A stretch of DNA of 64,000 nucleotides from assembly GCA_900208305.1 (NCBI GenBank), contig OAPG01000002.1, positions 310,001 to 374,000 of the forward strand, in the 5' to 3' direction. Shown here piece after piece: positions 11,023-21,573 of this stretch. Each line of letters begins with the position of its first letter. Within the stretch, counting starts at the first letter, position 1. The notes below the pieces were generated by a model. The model worked only from the letters and a program-made list of their open reading frames with translations. It ran no database searches and was not told where the DNA came from. Source of the stretch: Melanopsichium pennsylvanicum. Taxonomy: Eukaryota; Basidiomycota; Ustilaginomycetes; Ustilaginales. A program made the position numbers and the translations under genes.

Positions 11023-11241
11023 GTTGGATCAATCGTTGAATCGTTGAATCATTTAATCAATCACGTTGTTATGTTAGAAATGATATACAAATAATACAAA
11101 TGAAGTGTTTTCATGGTTGATTCTTTCATCTAATGTAAACTTGTACAGTGTGGAAATTTGATGCAGCGCTCAGCTGAGAATATGGGTATGTGGATTGGTG
11201 CAAAAAAAAAGGCACATTAAATTACCATTGGTTTATTTTTT

Positions 11242-11787
11242 TTAACGACGCCAATCATCCAACTCATCATTCCAATCGTTGGCAAGTCGACCATAGTAGG
11301 CTGTTAAACTGCTCAACTTTGCACCATAATTGACATACTGATATTCCACCTTGACTTTAATGCGATTGTCTAGGGTTTGGTTTGATTCTTGCATTTGGGA
11401 AGCGGAATTTGGACTGAATTCCTTTTCTTTGGCTTGTTGTTCGAATTCAAAAACGTGATCGGACAGGTTGGACAGTGAAGCGAGATTAGTATTTCGAGGC
11501 AGGTAGTAGGCGATATTGGGAGTATTGAATGCAGAATGGACGATTTTGAACAGTTTGTTACCGTGAATGGGTTGAATTGAAGAAAGATGGTAAAGTGATG
11601 ATGATTGAGGATTGTAGTAATTGGTTGAAGAATTGATTTGATCGGCAGTGGTTGCGGTGTTGATGGTTGACAAGAGAGGTTGAGCGTAGTCTACACCACC
11701 CCAAGGTGGACTCAAGAAAACAACTTGTACGTTTTCTAAATCCGCACTAGTGATACCATTCCATACGTCATCATTTGCCTCTTTTTG

Positions 11788-11822
<35 letters not shown>

Positions 11823-12444
11823 TCTGTTTGACCAACTCAGCCTGCTCGGGGTTTGCATTCTCGTTCTTGTTTGACTTGTTCTCATTGGATCTTGACCGCC
11901 ATTGGATGAGTTTGTTCAAAAATTGAATACTATCGCCACAAATGAAAAGGATTCTATCATCTACGCCATATACTTTTGCATTCCACTTTGCTAGTCTCAT
12001 TTTGAGCTCGTCCTTTTCGATGGCTATCACTCTTGCACAAGTCATAGCAAATTGAATCGCATTACCACCAGCACCCGCAAACAGATCCACCACCACACCG
12101 TCTGTTGCACACCTTTTTGCAATCCTATACGCGACACATTCTGGTGTGACGCTATACCACGACTGTTGATCGAGCAAACAACCTTGAGAATAGAGCGAGA
12201 AGAGCGAGAATCGGTGTCGCCAGTATTTGACGAGGTTGGGAGGAAATTGGGATGGGTGAACAAGACAATGGGTGATGAGCGAGTTGTATTCAGAAAAGGA
12301 TGGAGTATCGAGCGTGGAAATTTCGAGATGTGGATGGTAAGCTGATAAGTTGTGGCGTGGGGATGATGGAATGGCAGAATTTGAGGATGGGTCCAAGTAC
12401 TGAACAAAGGAGGCTACGGAGTTGCGCTTGCGTTTGTTTCGCAT
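11242..12444 (-). CDS. TGS1: Trimethylguanosine synthase TGS1 (snRNA cap hypermethylase), about 400 aa
   Basis: A SAM-dependent methyltransferase that converts the m7G cap of snRNAs and snoRNAs to trimethylguanosine in the nucleus or nucleolus. The family signature KYWRHRFSLFS is followed by WYSVTPE, the SAM motif VVDLFAGAGGNAIQ (about 118) and the catalytic motif SPPWGG (about 240), in TGS1 order. An Asp run near 207-218, coded by an ATC/GAT microsatellite, is inserted between the SAM and catalytic motifs. The start is uncertain. The open frame extends to 12573, but that codon is TTG and the extension would add a hydrophobic segment unsuited to a nuclear enzyme. The first ATG in frame is at 12444 (MRNKRKR, basic). 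An alternative is a short first exon 12595-12567 joined across a 121-nt intron (weak donor GTGTTG, acceptor ACGCAG) to 12445. It is convergent with the hydrolase gene. Confidence 0.88.
11788..11822 (+). repeat. Coding trinucleotide microsatellite (ATC)n in TGS1
   Basis: About eleven ATC units in a row read as GAT on the coding strand and give the poly-Asp run of TGS1. Length variation here would change the Asp run without a frameshift. Confidence 0.9.
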
Positions 12445-12595
12445 GCTGCGTATGTGATGGTACTGCTTGGCTACAGCCAGACGCCAAGATAGGTTTTGAG
12501 AGGGAGAGAGTAAGTAAAAGTAGAAGGCCAAGTTGAAAGCAAGAAAGAGAATGATATAAGCAACACCTGTCAAACACGTTGAACCCTGACCTCAT

Positions 12596-13239
12596 CTCTT
12601 GATAAAATTTCGGATTAAGAAGAAAAACATAAACAAACGATGGTCTAACATGAATTGCTATTTGGCTCGATTAGGCAGCTTTGTGCGCCTTACGCAAAGC
12701 TCCCAAGGCTGTGTGACCCACAAGCAGAAATTGTACTAATCAATAAAAGATGGGGAAAGATACCGCGCTCAAAATCCAGTAAAATACAGCACTACAGCAC
12801 AGTAAATGCACCGAATCAGGATTCAAATGCACAGCTCTACATAATAATATGTTGTTGATTTCTACAAATTCGCAGCCGGCGCGCGAGCAGTGAAATTTAT
12901 TCGACAAAGTCAAGATAGCGTGGGTTTGACAGCTGTGTGTATGTGCGCATCCACACTCGCATTTTCCTCTCTCTCTCTCTGTCTGTCTGTCTGTCTGGTC
13001 TCTATGACTACGTGCATGCATCACCATGCTACAGTAAAGTAAATAACAATACAGCTGAGCCCCTTTTTTTTTTTCTATGCCAGCCGAAACCAACACTTTT
13101 GATCGGTTTCGCCTTGCCTTTGTTTGCCTCTCCTCATTCTTGTCTCCATCTCTACTCACTACTTCTGAAATCCATATTGTTCACATTCACATCAACACAC
13201 GCATTCTTGCCTCCTCAATCGTGTACACCTCTTTTACGA
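12596..13239. promoter_or_regulatory. Divergent promoter region between TGS1 and MO25
   Basis: No gene is seen. The region holds CACAGTA words near 12798, a CT/GTCT microsatellite at 12967-12998, a TACAGTA word near 13029 and a T run at 13065-13074. The maximal frame of MO25 runs through the right half (from 12937) but its sequence there is low-complexity and unlike the family. Confidence 0.45.
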
Positions 13240-14463
13240 ATGGCACCCATGAACTTTATCTTTAAAACAAAGTCTCGCTCTCCAGCAGAACTCGTACGTC
13301 ATCTTCGCGATACCTTGTCTCGCTTGGACACGCCTACCTCGCTCGCAACAAGTGCTTCTTCCAACTCTCTCAATTCCAACTATACCAATGCTGCTGCTAC
13401 CTCTTCTTCTGCCGTCTCTTCCTCTTCCGTCACTTCGTCTAATTCGAGTGGCAGCAACAGCACCACCGAATCCAAACGCAAGGCAGTCGACGAAATAAGC
13501 AAAACGTTGACCAATATCAAATCCATCCTGTTTGGCGATGGAGAGAGTGAACCTCAACCAGAACTTGTCGCACAGCTATCTCAAGAGATTTACACAAATG
13601 ACATCCTCCCTCTTCTCATCACTCACATTTCATCACTCGATTTTGAAGCCAAAAAGGATGTAGCTCAACTTTTCAACCTCCTCTTACGTAGAACCATCGG
13701 TTCGCGCTCTCCTACCGTTGAATACCTAGCCACTCGACCCGAAGTCATATTTTTAGCACTCAAAGGGTACGAAAATCCTGAAGTGGCTCTCAACACGGGT
13801 ATGATCTTACGAGAGATGCTCAGGCACGAATCGTTGGCCAAGATTCTACTCTACAGTCAACGATTCTACTCTTTTCCAGAATACATTGAAACTACCACGT
13901 TTGGCATCAGTTGCGATGCCTTTAGCAACTTTAAAGAAACCCTTACCCGTCATAAACCCATGGTCGCATCCTACCTCGAACAAAATTATGACAAGTTTTT
14001 CGCAACTTACACCACCCTCCTCACTTCACCCAATTACGTCACCAAACGTCAATCGCTTAAACTTTTGGGCGAAATCCTATTGGATAGGACCAACTTTACC
14101 GTCATGACCCGATACATTTCCAACCAAGACAATTTGAAGTTGATGATGAATTTGTTGAGGGATCGGAGCAAGAACATTCAGTTTGAGGCTTTTCATGTTT
14201 TTAAGGTGTTTGTAGCTAATCCTAAGAAACCGGTTGGGGTGGAAGCGATATTGAGGAGGAATAGTGATAGGTTGGTGAAATTTTTAGAGGCTTTTCATAA
14301 TGATAAGGAGGATGAACAATTTGTTGATGAGAAAAGTTATGTTTTGCAAATTATTCAGGCGACGGGTAAGACGACGCAATCAGGCGAAGCGCAAGTCGTG
14401 CAAGCCAAGGCAAACGATGGTCAAGTTTCAGAATCTGTTGGTGTCCGTGCAGCAAACAGATGA
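13240..14463 (+). CDS. MO25/Hym1-family scaffold protein, 407 aa
   Basis: MO25 (CAB39, Hym1, Pmo25) is an armadillo-like scaffold that activates GCK-family kinases and in fungi works in the RAM/MOR network for polarity and cell separation. The start MAPMNFIFKTKSRSPAELVRHLRD matches the family N-terminus (phenylalanine-rich start, then KSPAELV). A Ser/Thr-rich insert (about 40-75) separates it from helical repeats including LYSQRFYSFPEYIE, TFGISCDAFSNFKE and KRQSLKLLGEILLDR, all very typical. The family is usually about 340 aa; the insert and a 40-residue tail explain the excess. The ATG at 13240 is chosen because it directly precedes the conserved N-terminus; the ATG at 13249 is nearly as good. 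It is divergent from TGS1 and convergent with SWI1. No intron is seen. Confidence 0.92.
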   Translation: MAPMNFIFKTKSRSPAELVRHLRDTLSRLDTPTSLATSASSNSLNSNYTNAAATSSSAVSSSSVTSSNSSGSNSTTESKRKAVDEISKTLTNIKSILFGDGESEPQPELVAQLSQEIYTNDILPLLITHISSLDFEAKKDVAQLFNLLLRRTIGSRSPTVEYLATRPEVIFLALKGYENPEVALNTGMILREMLRHESLAKILLYSQRFYSFPEYIETTTFGISCDAFSNFKETLTRHKPMVASYLEQNYDKFFATYTTLLTSPNYVTKRQSLKLLGEILLDRTNFTVMTRYISNQDNLKLMMNLLRDRSKNIQFEAFHVFKVFVANPKKPVGVEAILRRNSDRLVKFLEAFHNDKEDEQFVDEKSYVLQIIQATGKTTQSGEAQVVQAKANDGQVSESVGVRAANR

Positions 14464-14717
14464 TATAGAAATATTTGTTTTGGTTTTTTTTGCCTTCTTG
14501 ACACAGTCCCAGAATCCTCGGTTCAAATTGTCCAGGTTTGATATGCAATCCATTTGGTTTTGTGTTTCATCTTGTTTTGCTTTCTTATCATGATGAGACA
14601 CCAAAATCGTGCAACGCACATCTACCCGGTCCAGCGAAATGGTCAATGTAATAATGAATGAATTTAGGCTATGCGTCTCAAGGTTGCTTGCTCTTAAAAG
14701 GACATGACGGGGGTCGA

Positions 14718-17700
14718 TCACCCACTTGCAATGAGCGCAAACAATTCATCGCTCAACACACAATCCAGCTCATTCGTACCCAAAATCTCAACCACGCCTT
14801 CCTCGTCTGTCAACAACATCCCCACTTGCTTCTTGACCACTTTACCAATCCCCGCCCCCACCGCACCATCACCAAATCCGAATCCGAGCAATGCAGGTGC
14901 ACCAAACAAGTCCTCCCCTTCCGAAACAAGTCTCAACATCTCGACCAACCTTCTGCACAGTACGCTAAAAGGGTTTCGAGAAAACTCAGGCGTGGCCTTA
15001 GACAGCTTCTTGACGATCCGCAACACCACACCCGAAAGTCCCGGGATACGACGAAGCTTTTGCTTGATGGCGGGAGGCGAGAGGAACGCCAGGTTGTACA
15101 AGCACATGGACAATCTTTCACAGTAGCCCAGACGATGTTCCGTGTTGAGAATCTTAAAGTCTGCCTCGGTCACGGGCAACGCTCGCACCAATTCGCAAAA
15201 CAGCGTCTCGATGTCGGAACCGTCGATCAAACTGCCCAAAACCTCACGGTTGTCGTCCGGCAATGCAAGTTTGGACAGCGCATCGAGCGCCAGATCGGCG
15301 TGGTACGGAATTCTCCTGACCACTTGAGGAGCGGGAGCACCCCGTGGTTGCGATGCGGCGATCTCGGCTAATTCCGCTGCATTGTCCAACTCTTCCACCG
15401 TCCCCGAGCCAGCAATGAAGCTCGAGAGCAGGTAAAACAGACACCGTACCGTTTCGGGCGCTTGTGTTCGAAGTATGAGAAGCTCCCCCGCCAGATTGCT
15501 TAGGATGACCAGCACCTCTTTGCGCACCCTCAGCGCTTCCGCTGTCTTGAACACCGTCGCGCAACCTTGCCCGTCCTCTGTATCCACTTCGTCAGCATAT
15601 GCTGCTGCTGCTGCACGAACCCTCACTTCGTCACTGGCACAGATACCAGCGAGTACTTGGACGAGACGCGGCGTGCTGTTGAAGAAGAAGACATTCTCCG
15701 GCATAGCACTGAAGTTTTTCAACACCGTCAAGATCGTCAATGCCATCACGGCCTTTTTCTCGCTTGTACGCTCGTGTTCACTCTCGACGCCGTTGGTCGA
15801 GATGGTGCCTTCTAACACGTCGGACAGAGATGATATGGACGCATGCGAGTCGATCTCGCTAGAACCGTTCAGAACGCTGCCAGCGGTGGAGCGGCATCGA
15901 CTAGCTTTGCGACGAGTCCAAATCTTGAGCTCAGCCTCTTCTTCGGCTGCCACGGCGATCCAGTCCGTGTAGGTTGGTAAGGCGTCGAGGGCTCCTGAGC
16001 GGCGTCGACGCTTGGATGGGCGGCTGCTGGAGCTTTCTCCGACGAACAAAGAGCCCAGTGCAGGTGCGGACGCCTCGTCTTGGGAAGTGTGGAAACTGCA
16101 CTCCTCCAGCAACTCGAGCAACTCGTCCAGTAAATCTTCGCAGGAGGCGAGTCCAAATTGGAAACTGGGCGCGGCGCCAACCCCCGCAGAGAGGATCAGG
16201 AGCGTATTGAGCGCGTACGACATCTCAAAGTCAAGCCGTGAACGCAGAGACATGATGAGCGCTTGAACATCCACCAGTCCCAATTCTCTCAATGTCCTGG
16301 GTCGACCGCGTGTCAACATCGCTGGTGCATACTGTGATTCGACCAGCGACAAATCCCATCCTCCATGTGTGTGTACATCACGTCGTATCGGAAGATACTC
16401 GATCTTGTGCTTCTGTGGTGGGGCGGGAGGGGCAACAGGTTGCTGTGTTCCAGGGATGACCTGCTTCTCTGGTTGCGAGGGCGGTTGTGCGGCAGCGGGT
16501 GGGGGTGGTGCCGGTGCTTGACCCATCAGACCAGGACCTGAAGCTCCGTCCAGTTGTGGCATGGGTGCCTTCACATCTGGACCGTTCCCTGACGGCATGG
16601 GTGGTGCAACGTTGCTCTCGGTCTTCTTGCGCTTCTTCTTGCTTGGCATGATATCTGGTTTGGAGGCAGCTGTGGGCGTCTTGGGACCGGCTCCATTGGC
16701 AGCTTTTGACTTGGTCGGAGAGGCAGACATGCCTGTTGGTGGTTGTGATGGCCACTGGGCTACGCCGTCTGCGCCAGATTGACCGCCAGGTTGTCCTTGC
16801 TGCTGTGCCAGCATGGCACCGGGATCATTGAAAGGAGCAGACTGCGCTCCAGGCATGGTACCTGGAAGACCTTGATTCGGTGCTGGAGATGCTTGTCCGG
16901 GGGTTCCACGCTGCTGCTCTGGCATACCTGTATGTGCTTGGCTCGGCGAAGGCTGGGATTGTGGCACGAGTGGCATACCTGGAAAGATTTGTGGACCACC
17001 TGGCATTCCAGGTTGTGGCTGTTGGTGCTGTTGCAGCTGCTGTGGCTGTTGCTGAAACTGAGACTGGTGCTGCTGTTGTCCGCCATTGGAAGAGCTCGGC
17101 TGTGTTTGTTGCTGCTGTTGTTGCTGCTGTTGTTGCTGCTGTTGTTGCTGTTGCTGTTGCTGTTGCTTGAACATCATTTGGCGTGTGGCTTGCTGCATAG
17201 CAACGAATCGCTCACGTGCCTGCTGTGAAGTGATGCGGCCCGTCGCAACAAGTTGCTGGAGCTGGAGCATCTGCGCGTGCAAGTTGGCTGGCAGTGTGGC
17301 AGGGTTGATCTGCCCTGGCGCACTTGGTCGATTGCTTGATGCCTGACCCGGAGTCCCAGGTTGCGGCTGCTCTTGCTGCTGCGGTGTCTGCGGTTGCTGA
17401 CCAGGTTGTTGTGGTTGCTGCTGTTGCATTTGCTGCGGCTGATCGTTCTGAGCGTTGATCGCAGCCTGATGCGTCTGCCCCTGCTGCGTATTGCTGTCTT
17501 GTGGTGTGTTGGGACCGGTAGCGGCCGGCGAACCTGCAGTGCCGCTCTGACCACTGGGCTGGCGTTGAGGCATGCGCGACATCCAGAATTGCTCGAAGGC
17601 GGACAAACGGTCGCGAAAGAAAGCAGACAGACGATCAGGGACTTCGCCGGGGCTTGGCACAGCATCGGGTGACGACTGAGTTCCATCCGGCGGGCCCACC

Positions 17701-19338
17701 TTGAGGCCGAGTCGGCTTGCGATCACCGCCCAAAAGCCGGGGATCTGTGCAGCGCGTTGAGAGCCGCCGGAATGAATGACAGCAGCGAAGAGCGCCTGCA
17801 GCTCAATTGTCTTGGTGTCTCCTGGCAAATTCGACGAGGCCGGTCCAACAAAGCTGAGAGGCAGTTGAGGAGAAAACGGCGTCCCGCGTTGCGCCATGAA
17901 GTTCCGAACAGTGCCAACAAAGTCGCGTTTGGGACCGACGGCGGCGGCCTTGCCAGCACCACTAGTACCTTGCGCGGATGGACTCGCTGCCGCCATCTGC
18001 GCTGGGTTGAAGCCTTGTTGGGATGCTTGACCCATCGACTGCATGGTCTGCTGACCGAATGGTTGCTGTGGCTGCTGCGCTTGTTGCTGCTGCTGAAAGT
18101 CATTCTGTTGTTGTTGCATTGCAAAGTTGGGATCCATTGCCATTCCATTCATGCCTTGTTGTGGTTGCATCTGACCGAGTTGTACCGGATTTAAGCCCTG
18201 CATCATGGAAATCTGCTGCTGTGGCTGTTGCGGTTGCATCCCCATCTGACCCGGAGGCTGATTGAGTGCTGCGCCTGGTGGCATGTGACCTCCCATGGAC
18301 TGGATGGCCGACTGCTCCATCGTCTGTAAGCGTTTGAGTTGCGAAGCCAGATGTTGCTGCGCATTCGTCTTGGTTGGACTGTCAGGCTGGCTAGAAATGA
18401 CGGCCCACTGCCTTTGAAGCGCGGCGATATTGCCACGTATTGACTGCAGCATGGTGGTATAGTTGAAGGTCGACGCGTTTAATTGGCAGGAGGGATGAGC
18501 GAAGATGGTATCAGAAGGGGGTCAGCGTCTAGTCACGATTCATCGGAGAGGAGTAATTCAGGCGCTGTAGGCAGGGTGCGATGTTCGAGGTGTCGACGAG
18601 CGGCTCTCTGATGATGACAGGCCCAGCAGAGCACCGAGTTAGAAGATAGGCGGGACTTGATGTCCAAAGATCAGGATGGGATCACGACGGTCGCGCCGTC
18701 GCTACAATCGTCGACGCGATCCAGATACGCTGTGAGTGGACGAACACGGCGAGACGGACAAGGATACTGTGACTACGTGCCCGATGGTTGGACGGAGCGC
18801 GACACTGATCGACCCGAGACGCGATCAAGGGCAGGGGTAGAGGCAAGGAACGAGGACCTGCTGAGAGGTGTGGAGAGGCCGCGGCGTCTAGAAGACCGAA
18901 GATGGTATATGATGGGGTGCAAGAGCAATTGGCATAACACAGGCCGAGCCACGGCCAAACGGGACGCGCGACGTTCAACTAAGCCGATTGGCGCTGCATC
19001 TCTGGTTGAGCTGTTCGAAGGAACCGATTCGAAATCCAAAAATAGATCGAAGGCTCTTCGTCGAGACGTTAGATCGGGTGATATCCGACAGTCGCGTCGA
19101 TGGTCCGATCGCATGATTGCTGCTGCCAACGCCCTCTGTAATCTCGTCCATCCACGATCCCCTTGAGCGCCATTGGATGGGAAGCGCGGAATGTATGAAA
19201 ACTTACCTGTAGCATTTGAGCTGCGTTCTGCAGTTGAGCGCCCATGCTGGGGATGGCGCCTGGCTGGTTACCTGCATTGAAGTTCTGCTGCTGAGCCTGT
19301 GGAAAGCCCATGGGGAATTGCAGGTTCTGTGGATTCAT
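14718..19338 (-). CDS. SWI1: SWI/SNF complex subunit SWI1 (ARID protein), two exons, about 1285 aa
   Basis: This is the ARID-containing subunit of the SWI/SNF chromatin remodeller. The N-terminal third is Gln/Pro/Met-rich. An ARID domain lies near 225-300 of the spliced protein (VRNFMAQRGTPF, then GFWAVIASRLGL). A pure Gln run of about 20 follows (coded around 17105-17166), then a Lys-rich patch KKKRKK and an alpha-helical C-terminal region of about 500 residues like the SWI1/BAF250 C-terminal domain. Exon 1 is 19338-19207 (44 codons, starting MNPQNLQF). Exon 2 is 18443-14718. Between them is a phase-0 intron of 763 nt with a perfect GTAAGT donor and a GCTGCAG acceptor. Exon 1 ends Met-Leu-Gln and the last nine intron bases also read Met-Leu-Gln in frame, so an internal start at 18452 would give the same junction. 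It is convergent with MO25. Confidence 0.88.
17100..17170 (+). repeat. CTG/TTG repeat coding the poly-Gln run of SWI1
   Basis: TTGCTG and TTGTTG units repeat almost without break; on the coding strand they are CAA/CAG codons. The mix of two codons makes the tract less prone to slippage than pure CAG. Confidence 0.9.
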
Positions 19339-19358
19339 CGTACCGCTACTCAGCTAGG

Positions 19359-19393
19359 CGACGTCCGCCGTAGGACGTCGGCACACGTACGTG
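19359..19393. repeat. Nested inverted repeats just upstream of the SWI1 ATG
   Basis: CGACGTCC at 19359-19366 and GGACGTCG at 19373-19380 are perfect 8-bp arms around a 6-bp spacer. The palindrome CACGTACGTG follows at 19384-19393. They lie 21 to 55 bp before the SWI1 ATG, so in RNA they could form a leader hairpin. As DNA they contain bZIP-like GACGTC and E-box-like CACGT cores. Confidence 0.7.
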
Positions 19394-21516
19394 CAGAGCT
19401 CGAGGCCTCGACGATGCCAATATGGCAGCTATAGAGACGAGACAACAAGAATGGAGATCAAGACTCGAGTCAATAAGAGGCATTCTCTTGGTGAGCGTTG
19501 CATTTGCAGTAGACAGACAAGCTTAGCCGGGAACGGGATGGACAAGGAACAAAGGGACAGAGGAGAGCACCGACTGCAGCCACATGTACTGCGGAACAGG
19601 TCTCGAGCTGCTACGTAATTGGCTGAACGAGGGCGAAGGACGGCATGATCATACTGTGCCTGGCTCCAACATGGATTGCGACATGCCGTACGCCATCGGT
19701 GCCAGCCGGCCATCTTCACCACTTTGAGATGGCGGACAGAATACACAGGACATGAATGATGCAAGGATATGGGCAAGCCACCGACCGAAACATCGACGTA
19801 GTCGCATCGACGATACACAAAAGAAGTGACAGGCGTGGATGTTGCACGTAGGGCCAACGGCATCGCTCGCATCGATCGGAGCGTGAAAGTCTATCTCTGC
19901 TTTGGCGACACGCACCGTCGCGATGCACGCAGAATAGACAAACGCAAGCGAACAAGGGCGGGAAGGGGCAAAGGAGATGCTGAGGAAGTGTGATGATGCC
20001 AGTGCATACCGACATGTCGAGAATGGGAGTAAGAGACAATCAAAACGCCGATGTCCGAGGACAGGACATCATGTAGGAGGAGAGGGCATGCGGGGACCAA
20101 GGGAGCGAATATGAGGGGCCAGCATGGAACGACAGAGACTCCAAAGGACGCATGCAGGCACAACGATCAAAGCATGACGAGACGGACAAGGGCGGATGCG
20201 ATGATGCCGACGGGAGCCTGTACAAGAAGTGACGACGTCGAGCACGGGAGCGGACCGAATCACAAGCGATGATGCACACATTTGTCACACGCCATCCAAA
20301 GATGTGGCGGGGCACGCGGGTGGGTTGCATGGTCCAGCGATGCTCACACGAGACAAAGGAGCGGAGGGCAGCAGGGGGGAGCAGGCAGGTGATATAGAAT
20401 GGAAGGGAAACGATGGAACGGTGATGCAGGCACGGTCGGATGGCAGGGAACGGAGCGAGGGAGGGGCAAAGCGGATGATCTTTCGGAAACGATGCAAGCG
20501 AGGCCAAACAAAGCTTGTCACAACGGAATACGTACCGGAGGAGTACAGGAGGGTGCAGCCACCTTGTGAAGGAATGGGGGCGATTACGGCGATATCCAGG
20601 ATGCCGGGATCTTGATGAGGAAGGGATAGGGTTTGGGTGTACTAAGAGTGGAAAGCGGTTGGGATGGCGACGATCAATGTTTTGGGATGAGACGAGACCG
20701 AAAAAAAAAAAAATCAGGGGGTTCGAGTCTGAGCGTTTTGAGATGAGATGCGCAATCGGTCAAGAACGCGCGCGGCGCCTGAACCAAGAGACGAGGCGAA
20801 AAGAGGGCGACACGACGTTGGCTTCTTTATAGCACAGTACAGCACAGTTAATGCATTTGACTGTGTGAACGTGTGACTGCGTGACTGCATCTGTTGGCAG
20901 AGAGGGAGTTCCACATTTCTATCCGACTTACAGTATTTTGTGAACCAGCCCACTTGCAGCATGTGCCTAACTTAGGACGAGTCGATCAGAATGCACTTTG
21001 CCGATTCGGGCTCCACCAAAGCCAAAACCGTAAACGTATTGAAGGCCTGAACGAGAGAAAGAGTGCACAACGGACAAAGGAGTGGCTTGACTAGCGTGGC
21101 ACGAGATTGACCTAAACCAGCTCCTTATAATCTCGTTTCTCTTGTTGCTGGTCTACTTGGCGAGCGGAGGACAGATATGTCAACGCTAGTTGCGCAAATG
21201 CATGCCACCACGAGGACATATCATCCATGCTCCGGTCCGCATTGATGGACATGGGCTCTTCACCAGTCAGGTGGGCCAATTGTGCGGAAACCAGCGTGGC
21301 ACCAGTCAGGGCGGATACACTTACCGTATGACGACAAAAATGAACCATCATTGCTCTCGCATAAAATAAAAATAAAATAAAAATTAAACTAGTACAGTAA
21401 AGTCATAAATTCGGGTGTTCCGCCAAGGAACAAGTTAATGGAAAGGCATATGCATCTTTAAGGTCAGCCCTAGCTGAGTGATAGCAATCCGTAACTATAC
21501 CATCCTGCTCTTCGGC

Positions 21517-21519
<3 letters not shown>

Positions 21520-21572
<53 letters not shown>
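21520..21572 (+). repeat. (GA)n microsatellite flanked by a 9-bp inverted repeat
   Basis: About 26 uninterrupted GA units. ATCCTGCTC at 21502-21510 on the left and GAGCAGGAT at 21570-21578 on the right are exact reverse complements, so the tract sits in the loop of a possible stem. Confidence 0.9.

Positions 21573-21573
<1 letters not shown>

Noticed and set aside
12445..12573. Hydrophobic N-terminal extension of TGS1 suggesting a membrane anchor
   Set aside because: The frame there starts with TTG, not ATG, and a membrane anchor does not fit a nuclear cap methyltransferase; the stretch is leader or intron.
12937..13239. N-terminal extension of MO25 by 101 codons
   Set aside because: The extension is coded by CT microsatellite and T-rich leader; the conserved family N-terminus starts at the ATG at 13240.
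18660..19166. Plus-strand open frame of 168 codons inside the SWI1 intron
   Set aside because: Very Arg/Asp/Ser-rich with no family feature and no clear promoter; its length is expected by chance in G/C-rich DNA, and it lies in an intron supported by good splice sites.
20040..20615. Overlapping open frames of 128-155 codons on both strands
   Set aside because: Compositionally biased (Arg/Ser/Cys), overlapping each other and without any recognisable domain; treated as chance frames in G/C-rich DNA.
20715..20740. B-box-like GGTTCGAGTCT after an A run
   Set aside because: No A-box or cloverleaf is found at the right distance upstream; the preceding sequence is a plain A run.
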